Source of the DNA: Thermodesulfobacteriota bacterium
GTDB lineage: Bacteria > Desulfobacterota_D > UBA1144 > Nemesobacterales > CSP1-2
DNA: 64,000 bases
Reading direction: 5' to 3'
Assembly: GCA_035559815.1 (NCBI GenBank)
Contig: DATMAT010000044.1
Span: 24,233-88,232, forward strand
Shown: positions 33,873 to 42,862 of the stretch, piece after piece
Layout: each line of letters begins with the position of its first letter
How positions within the stretch are numbered: the first letter of the stretch is position 1
Program-made: the position numbers and the translations under genes
Notes under the pieces: model-generated
What the model saw: the letters and a program-made list of their open reading frames with translations, nothing else
What the model was told of the DNA's origin: nothing
Databases searched by the model: none

Positions 33873-35954
33873 TTAAATCAGTTCCGTATCTTTTTCCAAC
33901 ATCGAATGCTGTTCAACTCTTCCAGCTTTTTCTCCGCCCATTACTACGATATTCGACCCAATCCCAGCATTGATCCCAAGGCGTAATGGCTCATAGTCCG
34001 CTACCTTAGTGCTTATTCCCACATAAGTACCGATTCCCACCATCGCTTCCCTTATTACACGGAGGTTGTAAATCGTATGGGCCGGTTTTTCTTCGTTTAA
34101 AATCCGTACCAGTCCTTTTTCATAAAAAGCAAATTCTTCAGGGGTAAGATCAAGTATGATTGTGAAGCGGTGAGCAATTTGTAAAAACGGGTCCTCCGGC
34201 ATTTGAACGGTATCGCGGAGCGCTACCCGGCCCAGGATGGAATCATCTCCCAGGCGGAAGCCCCGAATCGGGGTCTGTATGATTAGGCTATCCACGCCTA
34301 ATTTAAAATTTCCGCCCAGGACAACCGGTTTCCCTATTCTCGAATACTCTATGATTAACGGGGTCTTCCCGGTGTATATCTCTATTAACCTTTGTATGCC
34401 AAGCGCCGTGCCCTTGAGTTTATAGAGCTCGGATGCTCTACGAATAAATTCCCGTTTCTTGCCCTCCGGCCAAGCCTCTTCTAGTCCAAAGTTAAGCCAC
34501 GAGGCAAGCCAGGTGAGGAAGTTCTCCGGCGTCGTATCCGGGTCAAAGTATTTAAAGACAGCGCTTATCTCAGTTTCCAGGCCGTAAAATACAGTCTCGA
34601 AGAGGGAGAGGAATCTCTCCAGGAATTCACTGCTAATCGGGTCTTCCTGGTACACGGCGGGAAGATAGCGTAGATATGAAATGCGAGGGTAATAAACCCG
34701 CATCTCCGTCACCGCCGGCCTGACCTTTTCATCGAATGTCGAGAGTGCCAGCTTCAGCCAGAGGAATCGTCCTGTCTTTTTCCTGAAGAGCATGTCTTTG
34801 GGATTCTTCTCTGGGCCTACCCAGGTTACTATCTGATTGTCTATGGAATCCGCCTTCTCCTCAGTTGACTTGGCCGGGTCGGAGAGGATTTGATCGATTT
34901 TATCCCTCAAATTTTGGTCATCAGACGAGTAATAATAAACTTCGAGTAAAGTCTTAGGCGGCAAATCCACTTTTAACTCCAGCCTATTCCACTGGCAATA
35001 CTGAATGCCGCTGTCGAGGGTTTTTGAGTAGTAAACACCGGGTTCCTTCGTGAAAACATCCTGGGTTTTTAATAAAGCAATTCCCTGATTAGTGCTTGCA
35101 TAAAGATTACCCTTCGAATCTGCAGCCAGTCCGTGGATTGTGCCGGTAAAGCCGGGGATTTGAATCTTTGCTACATGGCTTCCATCGGGGTCAAACTGAT
35201 GAATAATTCCGGTCTTGCCGTCAACAACGAATATGTTTCCTTCTTTATCTGTAGTAACAACAGAAGGCATGAAATCGTCGGATATATTCTTAAAGTCTCC
35301 GACAATTCCCAAGTACTCACCATCTCTCGTAAACCTAAGAAATCCATTATATCCTTTGTCTATCACATACAGGTTATTTTCCTTTCCTAGAGCCATTCCA
35401 ACAGGCTCTTTTAGATACGATTGGCCAAAGCTTTTAATAAATCGGCCGCAGTTGTCGTACTCGATGATTTGACCGGATTTTTTATCGAGGACGTAGGTAT
35501 GTCCGCGTTCATCAACTCCTATATCAACAGGCGCTTCAAGGTTAATAACGTATTTGACCTGAAAATTCTCTCTAGAAAACCCTAACAGCCTGTGATTCCC
35601 GGGATCTAGGACCCAGAGCGTAAGGCTATCAATTATTATCTTCGTACCTTCTTTAATCTCCACGGTTTTGTCGCAAGAATCTGTGATAACCGTAATACGC
35701 TCAAGCCTTTTGGTTATGGGGTCGAATAGGTAAAGTTTTCCGCTATCTCTATCTATGAAATAGATCTGCCCGCACTCATCTATGGCAATCCCACCTGGAT
35801 TTCCTATTCCATCCATACCTTGAATCCACTCTACGAAAGTCGGAACAGAGCAGACAGTTATGCCCCGGTCTTTTAGCCCTTCAAGGCGATAAAGCAGGCC
35901 GCTCTCCCACTGAGAAGTAGTCTTGAAAATCTGAGTCTTGAATTCTTCGGGCAT
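33873..35954 (-). CDS. baseplate tail protein (gpI-like) with N-terminal NHL-type propeller
   Basis: The 693-residue protein joins two modules. Residues 40-330 contain repeated NHL/six-bladed propeller units (GNPGGIAIDECGQIYFIDRD, PVDIGVDERGHTYVLDKKS, PVGMALGKENNLYVIDKGY, GLAADSKGNLYASTNQG). Residues 420-620 match phage tail protein I (YLRYLPAVYQEDPISSEFLE, TPENFLTWLASWLNFGLEEA, LKGTALGIQRLIEIYTG), which forms baseplate wedges. Afp12-type proteins occupy this place in other injection systems. The propeller may give a docking or receptor-binding surface at the periphery; that is inference. It follows the large baseplate gene at 36197. Confidence 0.85.
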   Translation of the reverse strand: MPEEFKTQIFKTTSQWESGLLYRLEGLKDRGITVCSVPTFVEWIQGMDGIGNPGGIAIDECGQIYFIDRDSGKLYLFDPITKRLERITVITDSCDKTVEIKEGTKIIIDSLTLWVLDPGNHRLLGFSRENFQVKYVINLEAPVDIGVDERGHTYVLDKKSGQIIEYDNCGRFIKSFGQSYLKEPVGMALGKENNLYVIDKGYNGFLRFTRDGEYLGIVGDFKNISDDFMPSVVTTDKEGNIFVVDGKTGIIHQFDPDGSHVAKIQIPGFTGTIHGLAADSKGNLYASTNQGIALLKTQDVFTKEPGVYYSKTLDSGIQYCQWNRLELKVDLPPKTLLEVYYYSSDDQNLRDKIDQILSDPAKSTEEKADSIDNQIVTWVGPEKNPKDMLFRKKTGRFLWLKLALSTFDEKVRPAVTEMRVYYPRISYLRYLPAVYQEDPISSEFLERFLSLFETVFYGLETEISAVFKYFDPDTTPENFLTWLASWLNFGLEEAWPEGKKREFIRRASELYKLKGTALGIQRLIEIYTGKTPLIIEYSRIGKPVVLGGNFKLGVDSLIIQTPIRGFRLGDDSILGRVALRDTVQMPEDPFLQIAHRFTIILDLTPEEFAFYEKGLVRILNEEKPAHTIYNLRVIREAMVGIGTYVGISTKVADYEPLRLGINAGIGSNIVVMGGEKAGRVEQHSMLEKDTELI

Positions 35955-36196
35955 GATTTTTTGTCCGTTTCTGTTTAGTCACGAATAAATAACGCAGGCT
36001 CGATATAACCTTGAGGATGGAAAATTAATCGATATTTCCTCCCCCCTTGCGGGGGAGGATTCAGTACGTGAGATACTAAAGGTTATCTCACGTACTAAAG
36101 GTGGGGGGCTCTTCTTCCCCCAATCCCAGCTTTCCCCCGCTAGGGGGGAAGGAGAAAAACGTCTGAGAGTGATTCTTTATGTCAAGCTTACGTCCT
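35955..36196. repeat. spacer with a CCCCC repeat interrupted by a 12-bp-arm hairpin
   Basis: CCTCCCCCCTTGCGGGGGAGG near 36039 and CCCCCGCTAGGGGGGAAGG near 36135 form the outer repeat. Between them AGTACGTGAGAT (36063-36074) and ATCTCACGTACT (36085-36096) form a perfect stem with a 10-nt loop. The loop sequence ACTAAAGGT recurs directly after the hairpin, as if the hairpin had been inserted with duplication. No gene is present. Confidence 0.65.
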
Positions 36197-38071
36197 CTAA
36201 ACAGCCTCCAATTCGTGCTCTCCTGAGAATACCAGAGCAATAGGAGAAATCTTGATTATGCCACCTTGTATCATGTATTGTCCCTCGGCGCTAATAGAAA
36301 CACCAGTTGCATAATCTACACCTTCCACTCCATCTATTATCTGATATATCTCCGATGGGAATACGGAACGGCCAAAGGGCCATCCTTTTCCGTCGGGTCC
36401 GCCCTCTAATGGGTCCAGGAATCTTTCGAGCGCCTCTTTGACTCGTTTTCCTATTTCGATCGGACTGCTTCTTTTCATCATATGAACCCGACACTTTACG
36501 GAGATCTTCACGTACTCAGGGCCGATAACGTATAAATCGGTAGTAACTAATCTGTGTGCATCCAGATGTCTAAAAACGGTTTGGATAAAGCCATCTCCGG
36601 GAACCGGGGTGACCGTTCCCTCCCTAACATAAGGAACAACCACGACCGTAACTGCACCCGGGACTGTAATACAGGGGTAGTCGGGATTGTAACCAGGTAT
36701 TGCCTTTGCCCTGGCCACTCTCATCCCCGGCGTAGAGATTGCTAGTAGTTCGTAATCCCCTGAAGTGATAGCGCGGTAGCGCGTCCTGAAATCCTTTTTT
36801 GCCCTCCCTTTTGCCTGTTCTATGGATTCCGCTGCTTTACCGCCCTCTGCCTCTTTTTGATTCTCTCCGATGATTCCCTCAAATCCGGCTTTATTAATCC
36901 ACCATATCTGCCCTTGAGAAATATTCCCACTTTGCCCAAGGGTAGTTTTATAAGTGGCCCTGATCCTGTGTGATACGTCAGCAATTCGCCCGTTAAGGCC
37001 GTTTCCAAACGTAATCTCTCCCTTTTCCGGGCCAAACATGTAATGAAGATCGGCGGGACCGGAGAACTCAAAATCATCCACCTCCTTCCAGTCCTCCCAT
37101 TCGCTACCCTCTTTTTGGACCTGAATTTGTTGGCTACCTTTTATAACCGGCGGCTTCTTGAGCTTTACCTTGTATTCAGGAATACCAAGCCCTGTTCCTA
37201 AGTCCTCATAACTGACAGTTTCAACCTGAACCGCTGAAACAGTATTAAGCAATATCCTGTATATCCGGGGGACTATCTCGTAACCTCCTCCTTCCAGACG
37301 ACACCGTATCCAGTAAAGACCGTCTTTTTTATCCATCGAAGCCGGCCCTTCAAAGACGATTCTTCCGCTCCTGGTCAAAGCCAAGGTGTTATCCTTCTTG
37401 ATAGAGACAGCATTCCATATTCCCCCGCTCAGGTATTCCCAGACTACGTTTGCAGAGGGAGCAACCTGAGGTTGTTCTACTCCATGACTTCCAGGGGATG
37501 GGAGGTCTTCATCGAATATAACAAAGGTAATATGAATATCCTTTTCCGGCAGGGGCTTATCAAATCCTAATTCGAGGGCTGCACCTTGGGGAGCTCCTTC
37601 GCCAAAAGGAGCAAAGTCGATGCCGTCTTTTTCATTAGCCTCGGTATTATCGACGGATTGTGAGCCACGAGTGGTAATAACAGATTTAAGACTGACCGGA
37701 ATAAGAGTGAATTCTTCCTCCGTCTCGAATACGATCTTTTCTCCCATGATTTCGGTAATGACCTGCGTACCTGCATGCATAACCTTTTCCGCGGTTATAT
37801 TTTCGAACGTAATCTCCACCCGAGCGGGCTGAGCAGGAATAGGAGAAAGTCCTGCCAGCTTGAGAAACTTTTCATAATTTTCATCAGTCACCCGGTTTAA
37901 CTGGTAAATCTGCATCTCTGCCAGCCAGGCAAAGAGCTCGATGAAGGTAATCCCCGGGTCATGGACGTTGTGGTCGGTCCATCCCGGTGCAAATCTGGCG
38001 ATGAGAGAGCGCGCCTCCTGGACAATCTCGTCAAATGTTTTGTCGTCTAGGTTGGGGACGGGAAGGCCCAT
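36197..38071 (-). CDS. baseplate assembly protein, J/gp47-like (Afp11/12 group)
   Basis: The product (about 624 residues) begins MGLPVPNLDDKTFDEIVQEA, with the conserved WTDHNVHDPGITFIELFAWL and LNRVTDENYEKFLKLAG. It continues through repeated beta domains to the baseplate-J-like region (SGDYELLAISTPGMRVARAK, then PGAVTVVVVP) and the closing GGPDGKGWPFGRSVFPSEIY. Such proteins build the baseplate wedge around the hub. An upstream in-frame ATG exists, but GGAG is well spaced only for the ATG at 38071. It is paralogous in its C-terminal half to the larger protein encoded just upstream. Confidence 0.88.
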   Translation of the reverse strand: MGLPVPNLDDKTFDEIVQEARSLIARFAPGWTDHNVHDPGITFIELFAWLAEMQIYQLNRVTDENYEKFLKLAGLSPIPAQPARVEITFENITAEKVMHAGTQVITEIMGEKIVFETEEEFTLIPVSLKSVITTRGSQSVDNTEANEKDGIDFAPFGEGAPQGAALELGFDKPLPEKDIHITFVIFDEDLPSPGSHGVEQPQVAPSANVVWEYLSGGIWNAVSIKKDNTLALTRSGRIVFEGPASMDKKDGLYWIRCRLEGGGYEIVPRIYRILLNTVSAVQVETVSYEDLGTGLGIPEYKVKLKKPPVIKGSQQIQVQKEGSEWEDWKEVDDFEFSGPADLHYMFGPEKGEITFGNGLNGRIADVSHRIRATYKTTLGQSGNISQGQIWWINKAGFEGIIGENQKEAEGGKAAESIEQAKGRAKKDFRTRYRAITSGDYELLAISTPGMRVARAKAIPGYNPDYPCITVPGAVTVVVVPYVREGTVTPVPGDGFIQTVFRHLDAHRLVTTDLYVIGPEYVKISVKCRVHMMKRSSPIEIGKRVKEALERFLDPLEGGPDGKGWPFGRSVFPSEIYQIIDGVEGVDYATGVSISAEGQYMIQGGIIKISPIALVFSGEHELEAV

Positions 38072-38089
38072 GATCATTCTCCAATTAGA

Positions 38090-38184
38090 TTAGCCACGAA
38101 TTAACACAGATGAGCACGAATGAAAGATGCAGGATCTTATCATTATTTTTATTTGTGTAATTTCGTGTTCATCTGTGGCTAAAT
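38090..38184. repeat. inverted repeat (TTAGCCACGAATTAACAC type)
   Basis: ATTAGCCACGAATTAACACA and GATGAGCACGAAT at the left pair with CGTGTTCATCTGTGGCTAAAT at the right, ending just before the stop codon of the large baseplate gene (38187-38189). It is a short form of the composite repeats at 20264-20392 and 47991-48106. Confidence 0.75.
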
Positions 38185-38186
38185 AT

Positions 38187-41100
38187 TTATCCTTCGTTTT
38201 TCAGTTGAAGGTTAATCTTATGATTTCCGGTAGTAGCTACGAGGAAATCCCTTTTAACCTCTACAGTATCTTCAGCAGTAGTACCGTTATAGTTAAATCT
38301 CAAATTCTCCACATGATCGACCCCATCAATACTTTCTAGCAATGCATACACGTCGGAGGCGGAAACATAGCGGCCAAAATCCCAGCCCTGTCCTTCCGGA
38401 CCTCCGGTAAGAGGATGCAAGAAGGAGTTGAGTATCCTCCTCACCTCTCGTTCCACTTCCGAAGCCACGTCAATCGAGTCAACATAAACATCGACTGAGA
38501 TATCCACATCCAAATACAGAGGACCATCCACGAAAATATGCCTTGCGTTACTTAGTGTATTGGCAGAGCAGGACTCAAGATATCGCTGAACTATTTTTCG
38601 AAGTTCCAGAGAGGGAAACGGCTTGGCGTCCAACGAATCCGGAACGATGATTATTGTTACCCACCCTACTTCAGTCTGTTTTTTATTGTTGGTATTGGGA
38701 AGACACCTGGCCTTGACTACCTTTCTCGACGCCTGTTTAGACAGCCATTCAAAATCTTCTACCGTTACCGCACGGTTTCGATGGCTGATCATGGCCGGCC
38801 CTATTTCCAGCATCTCGTCAAGCGTTGCCGTATCGGCACCTCCATCGGCTACCACATGGTTCGATACCTTATCAACGCCCCCGATTGCTGATTTGAGGGA
38901 TTTAATTTCCCCTGCATTTACGTTTCCCTGCCTGCCTCCGCCCGCCTGGTATGAAAATGCCTTTATGTTGTCGTCTCCCCCCGGCGGTATCATGCCGTTT
39001 ACCCCGTCGCCAAACTGAAGCAGGCCTGTGGCTCGGTCAAGTGTGTAGTGCCGACTTTCCGCTGTCGAATCGAAATAGTCGGGGACTTCCTTCCATAAAA
39101 CCCATGTCTCGATTACCTTCCCTTGTCCATCATTAACCTCAAAAATCGCATCTTGCCCTAAAGCACTAATCAAAGCCTGTTTTTCCTCCTCGGAAGGAGA
39201 CTCTCGTACCCTGACCTCCTCGCCTTCCAGGACAGGAAATTTAAGGAATGAGAAGGACTGACCGGGTTCTCCGTCGCTCGAACCGAGTATTTCGTCTTTA
39301 ATCGTTTCCGCCTGAAGTGCCCAGGTTGTGTTGGGATAAATGCCCTGAAGTTCGGGAAGGGATTCATAGCTTCCCTTTACCAGACTTCCCTGAATCCAGT
39401 AAAGAGACTGGCCGAACTTAATATGAGATGTGAAATCCGAAGGTCCGATTAGCTCCAGGTGTCCCTGCACAATCAATCCTTCAGTCTCATCCAGGTTGTC
39501 TAATAATGCCCAACCAGTCTTATTTCGATAGTTCCAACCCATCTTCGGCTTTGTCTCCTCGGTATAAGAAAGCTCTTTAGCAGCAAAGAATATTCGAATT
39601 GGGCCGCCGGTTAGTGCCCGGTCAAATCCAAGATAAAGATTAAGATTTGTGTCCTCCATGGGGATGAATGGGTTAATGAATTGTCCCTGTATCCTGGAGT
39701 CCGCAGTCTTCTCCTGAAAATCCAGGTTGTTATAGCTAAGGCAATACTGAAGCCTTTCCTTCGTGTCGAAATAATAATTGACCTTAAGCTCACGAATGAC
39801 CGGGAGCTTGTATTTGCGTTCTATATTTACCTTCTGTTCGCCATTTGATTCGAGCGAATACTCATCTCTCCCATAGTCGCCTCCCACAATTCTGACGCGA
39901 ACCCAGTAGTTCTTCTGGCCGCTTGCCTCGGTTTCTTCTATATCTTCCGGGCACTTGAATTCGATACTTTTCTTCTCTCCCGCTTGTAATAATCTGTCAG
40001 TGTCATCCTTCAAAATGGCAACAGCTTGCCAGCCCTTTCCGTTCCAGTATTCCCAGGATAGTTTAGGGTCAATGGAGAGACCGTCAGAGGTGTCCAGATG
40101 AGTCAAGGAAAGCGTAAGGCTAATCGTTGCTCCTTTTTTTGACAGGGCTTCCTGGCTTCCTACATAGAAGGCGTCGTACAGCCGGGGCTGCGCACCAAAA
40201 GGAAGTACCTTCTCGGTTTTCCTGGATAGCCATATTAAATCGTCTTTCTGGCACCCGTAGTCACCTTCATAAGAGAGTTTCACTTTATTGAGATTGAAAT
40301 CTATGTCTGCGATCTTTGCATACTTTTCAATCTTTCCGTTCCGTAAGACGGTTATTTCGTCGTCCTTCTTGAATCCTTCTGCAGAATCCACGGCTATCCA
40401 ATCAGTAATGTTTATTTTTGGAGCCGAGGCCATCGTTAAAGTTATGACCGGTATGGGCGCTTCCGGACATTCAACGATCTTAGCCTGGGTTACAGGTGGC
40501 GGAAATTCCAGAGGAACGTCGTTGAAAAACCCGGCATCGGCTGGTATTGGATTACTGGGTTTTGTTTTCAAGAAAACGGTATCGATGGTCGGAGGCTTTA
40601 TAGATGAGCCGATTGTTAGTGTATCTGTCAGCCTGCACCTGACCCATCGCGTTTTTAAATCTTTGATAGCCTCATCCCTTATTTCCGCCCTCGATGTCTT
40701 CTTGAAAATCTCGCCAAGCTTTTCCTCCTTTACCTTTCCTTCCATAGTCTTTAAGAGTTTGATCTTCCCGCTCCGCTCTAAGCCGTTGGTTTCATCGTCC
40801 TCAACCTGTAATGGAATCCAGTCGTTCTTTTCTTTCGCTTTATTCTCTCCCCAGTAAGACCATTCGAGCTTGAGGCCGGTGTTTCCGACCTCCGTCCCCG
40901 GCGCTAAAGTGGCTTCGATTATTATCTCTCCCGTGCTCTCTATGTTGAAAAGGTCCTTATGCCCTAGATAAAGACTGTGTTCTTGTTGCTCTTCACCCGA
41001 AAAAACAGTGAAAGCACTTTGTTCATCCAGCACCTCACCGTCTTTCGATATTACACTCGGTGTGTGTACGAAAATACTATCCTTAAATGGGTCGACGCTG

Positions 41101-41510
41101 ATTACCTCTTTGAGATTGCTGGTCGTAGCCCAGAGATTCTTTTCCGTTTCAAAGGGAAGCTCCTCGTGTTCCTCTGTCTTATCCGTAGCCGCCTGAGTCC
41201 TCGCCGGTATCAGGATATCCTTATCCGTACCCTTGGCCAGTTTAAACGTAAGCGGTGCCCTGGCAGACTGGGCGGGAAGAAGCTCGATTCCCAGCATATC
41301 CAGGAAAGCAACAAAATTCTTGTGCGGTACCTGATTAAGGCGATTTACTACAGATTCAGCGATTTGGGAGAAAATCTTAAGAAGGGCAACGCCTGAGTCT
41401 TTTTCGTCAGACGCCGGCCACTCCGGCGTGTAGTGGGGGACTGATTCCTTCAGCGCCTTCAATAAGTCACTAAACTTTCGGTAATCTATTTTAGGCGGTT
41501 CGATTTTCAT
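38187..41510 (-). CDS. large baseplate assembly protein (Afp11-like)
   Basis: The product (about 1107 residues) begins MKIEPPKIDYRKFSDLLKAL, followed by HYTPEWPASDEKDSGVALLK and VVNRLNQVPHKNFVAFLDML, the usual opening of eCIS baseplate proteins. The end carries GGPEGQGWDFGRYVSASDVY, shared with the 36197 protein. The open frame extends 28 residues further upstream, but that extension is encoded entirely by the octad repeat array at 41511-41590 and is unlikely to be part of the protein; GGAAG stands 8 nt before the chosen ATG. It should form the main wedge of the baseplate. Confidence 0.88.
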   Translation of the reverse strand: MKIEPPKIDYRKFSDLLKALKESVPHYTPEWPASDEKDSGVALLKIFSQIAESVVNRLNQVPHKNFVAFLDMLGIELLPAQSARAPLTFKLAKGTDKDILIPARTQAATDKTEEHEELPFETEKNLWATTSNLKEVISVDPFKDSIFVHTPSVISKDGEVLDEQSAFTVFSGEEQQEHSLYLGHKDLFNIESTGEIIIEATLAPGTEVGNTGLKLEWSYWGENKAKEKNDWIPLQVEDDETNGLERSGKIKLLKTMEGKVKEEKLGEIFKKTSRAEIRDEAIKDLKTRWVRCRLTDTLTIGSSIKPPTIDTVFLKTKPSNPIPADAGFFNDVPLEFPPPVTQAKIVECPEAPIPVITLTMASAPKINITDWIAVDSAEGFKKDDEITVLRNGKIEKYAKIADIDFNLNKVKLSYEGDYGCQKDDLIWLSRKTEKVLPFGAQPRLYDAFYVGSQEALSKKGATISLTLSLTHLDTSDGLSIDPKLSWEYWNGKGWQAVAILKDDTDRLLQAGEKKSIEFKCPEDIEETEASGQKNYWVRVRIVGGDYGRDEYSLESNGEQKVNIERKYKLPVIRELKVNYYFDTKERLQYCLSYNNLDFQEKTADSRIQGQFINPFIPMEDTNLNLYLGFDRALTGGPIRIFFAAKELSYTEETKPKMGWNYRNKTGWALLDNLDETEGLIVQGHLELIGPSDFTSHIKFGQSLYWIQGSLVKGSYESLPELQGIYPNTTWALQAETIKDEILGSSDGEPGQSFSFLKFPVLEGEEVRVRESPSEEEKQALISALGQDAIFEVNDGQGKVIETWVLWKEVPDYFDSTAESRHYTLDRATGLLQFGDGVNGMIPPGGDDNIKAFSYQAGGGRQGNVNAGEIKSLKSAIGGVDKVSNHVVADGGADTATLDEMLEIGPAMISHRNRAVTVEDFEWLSKQASRKVVKARCLPNTNNKKQTEVGWVTIIIVPDSLDAKPFPSLELRKIVQRYLESCSANTLSNARHIFVDGPLYLDVDISVDVYVDSIDVASEVEREVRRILNSFLHPLTGGPEGQGWDFGRYVSASDVYALLESIDGVDHVENLRFNYNGTTAEDTVEVKRDFLVATTGNHKINLQLKNEG

Positions 41511-41590
41511 CTGTCGAGCTTCCGAGTTTCCAAGTGGCCAGGTTCCGAGTCTTGGTTGCTCGGTTACTTGGCACCTTGGAAACTCTCTAT
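41511..41590. repeat. two-armed octad array, family I
   Basis: The left arm reads TTCCGAGTTTCCAAGTGGCC and AGGTTCCGAG; the right arm reads CTTGGTTGCTCGGTTACTTG and GCACCTTGGAAACTC. It lies exactly between the gp25 stop codon (41591) and the start of the large baseplate gene, and the open frame of the latter runs through it. Confidence 0.78.
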
Positions 41591-41986
41591 TCACCCTTCT
41601 TTCAAATAAAAGGGATAAACTAGGTTAAACCTGTTGTTCGTGACACGCACACGATAGTCGATACCGACAAGCAACTTCCCTTGAGCGGATTCTTCTGCGG
41701 ATACTTCCACCTTGATCAATTCGATCCTGGGCTCCCAGAGGGTAAGGGCTTCCCGGACAGTGTTCTCAACCAGGTTAACAGTTGTGTTATTAATCGGGGC
41801 GAAGACAAGGTCGTGAATTCCGCACCCGAAATCCGGGCGCATGACCCGTTCTCCCTTCGCAGTCGAGAGGATTATCCATATCGATTCTCTTATATCCTGC
41901 TCGTATTCGGACATAGAGATTCTCCCGGTCTTTGCATCCACTGAAACGGGGAACTTCCAACCTCTACCCAGAAATTCTTTCGCCAT
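41591..41986 (-). CDS. gp25-like baseplate protein (Afp9-like)
   Basis: The 131-residue protein matches the GPW/gp25 family: a short N-terminus (GRGWKFPVSVDAKTG), SEYEQDIRESIWIILSTAKG, the invariant ERVMRPDFGCGIHDLVFAP and a final strand pair. In T4, T6SS and eCIS this protein ties the wedge to the hub and starts sheath polymerisation. Length is typical. It sits between the PAAR tip and the large baseplate gene, as in other eCIS operons. Confidence 0.93.
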   Translation of the reverse strand: MAKEFLGRGWKFPVSVDAKTGRISMSEYEQDIRESIWIILSTAKGERVMRPDFGCGIHDLVFAPINNTTVNLVENTVREALTLWEPRIELIKVEVSAEESAQGKLLVGIDYRVRVTNNRFNLVYPFYLKEG

Positions 41987-41992
41987 CTCTTG

Positions 41993-42066
41993 ATTTAGGG
42001 TTTAGTGACTAGAGGTTAGGGGCTAGGGTTAAAAAATACTTTCCCTAGACCCTAAACCCTACACCC
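41993..42066. repeat. two-armed heptad array, family II (TTAGGG)
   Basis: The left arm reads TTTAGGGTTTAGTGACTAGA and GGTTAGGGGCTAGGG, the centre TTAAAAAATACTT, and the right arm CCCTAGACCCTAAACCCTAC and ACCC. It abuts the PAAR stop codon (42067) and ends 6 bp before the gp25 start. Confidence 0.78.
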
Positions 42067-42360
42067 TCATCCAATTATTACTGTTGGGCATCCCGTGACG
42101 ATTGCGTTGGGAGGACCGCCTTCGACGATCATATCTCCCTGACGGGCGGCGGGAAGGTTATTAATGAAAACAGTCACACTGCCTATCGCCACTACTCCCC
42201 CGACATGAGGCACCACTCCTGTCGCTAAGGGACATGCATGAAAATCCGCCGTGGCCCTCCAGGCAGGCATACCACCGATTAGAACGTTGAAACTTCCCGG
42301 ACCCGGGCCGAGAGGCGTTCCATGACTGGTCATATCTCCTACTCTTGCGGCGAGCGGCAT
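42067..42360 (-). CDS. PAAR-domain spike tip (Afp10-like)
   Basis: The 97-residue protein is a PAAR domain: MPLAARVGDMTSHGTPLGPG, VLIGGMPAWRATADFHACPL and VFINNLPAARQGDMIVEGGP. Conserved His and Cys residues should bind one zinc and make the sharp cone on the gpV spike that pierces the target. There is no C-terminal toxin extension. AGGAGA, 6 nt before the ATG, lies inside the adjacent octad array, so the repeat supplies the ribosome binding site. Confidence 0.93.
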   Translation of the reverse strand: MPLAARVGDMTSHGTPLGPGPGSFNVLIGGMPAWRATADFHACPLATGVVPHVGGVVAIGSVTVFINNLPAARQGDMIVEGGPPNAIVTGCPTVIIG

Positions 42361-42410
42361 TCGAGTCTCCTAGTTTCCAAGTGGCCAAGCCACCAAGATA
42401 CCGAGTCTTA
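42361..42410. repeat. octad array, family I, single arm
   Basis: CTCCTAGTTTCCAAGTGGCC, AAGCCACCAAGATACCGAG and TCTT lie between the four-helix-bundle gene and the PAAR gene. Only one orientation of the unit is present, unlike the two-armed arrays elsewhere. It includes the PAAR ribosome binding site. Confidence 0.7.
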
Positions 42411-42419
42411 AATTGAAAA

Positions 42420-42770
42420 TCATTTGAGGGTTTTCATTAAACCTTTTATCATTGCAATAATCTCATCCAATTCAGATAACAATTCGCCCATTAACTCTTT
42501 ATTCCCGCAACTTAGCCTTTGACATATGGTGAGAATTGTTTTTGTTTCGTAGCTGGAACCAAGCGACATTTCCAGATAGCGATTAAAGACCCTTTTTGAA
42601 CTACTGCTTGATCCTTCGGCTATATTCAATGGTATGGATGTAGCAGACCTTCTGATTTGGTCTATTAATCCAAACTTTTCCTCATCAGGTAATGACCTAG
42701 TAAACTGGTAGATTCCCACTACAAGATCAAGCGCTCTCTGATACACTTTCAAGTCCTCATATCTACTCAT
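42420..42770 (-). CDS. four-helix-bundle protein (23S rRNA intervening-sequence type)
   Basis: The product from the ATG at 42770 is 116 residues: MSRYEDLKVYQRALDLVVGI, SLPDEEKFGLIDQIRRSATS, IPLNIAEGSSS and a final helix pair. This is the S23/TIGR02436 family, found in 23S rRNA intervening sequences and scattered in genomes; the Avd proteins of diversity-generating retroelements are distant relatives. The upstream in-frame extension is encoded by an octad array and is discarded. It is out of place between spike and tip genes, and arrays flank it on both sides, so it looks like an inserted element rather than a part of the machine. Confidence 0.82.
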   Translation of the reverse strand: MSRYEDLKVYQRALDLVVGIYQFTRSLPDEEKFGLIDQIRRSATSIPLNIAEGSSSSSKRVFNRYLEMSLGSSYETKTILTICQRLSCGNKELMGELLSELDEIIAMIKGLMKTLK

Positions 42771-42778
42771 GTGGTTAT

Positions 42779-42852
42779 AGTAACCAAGGAACCAAGCAAC
42801 CAAGTAGCCGGGTGTCTTAGTCACTTGGTTCCTTGGCCACTTGGTTGCTTCC
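42779..42852. repeat. two-armed octad array, family I
   Basis: The left arm reads AGTAACCAAGGAACCAAGCA and ACCAAGTAGCC; the right arm reads CACTTGGTTCCTTGGCCACT and TGGTTGCTT. It begins 10 bp beyond the spike gene stop codon (42863) and ends just before the four-helix-bundle start. Confidence 0.78.
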
Positions 42853-42862
42853 TTACTACTCT

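Noticed and set aside
41511..41594. N-terminal 28 residues of the large baseplate protein as open in frame
   Set aside because: They are encoded entirely by the octad array. The family start and a Shine-Dalgarno-like GGAAG fit the ATG at 41510.
41993..42066. Telomere-like TTAGGG repeats marking a linear end
   Set aside because: The three TTAGGG arrays are short, internal, two-armed and lie in operon spacers. They follow the design of the other array families.
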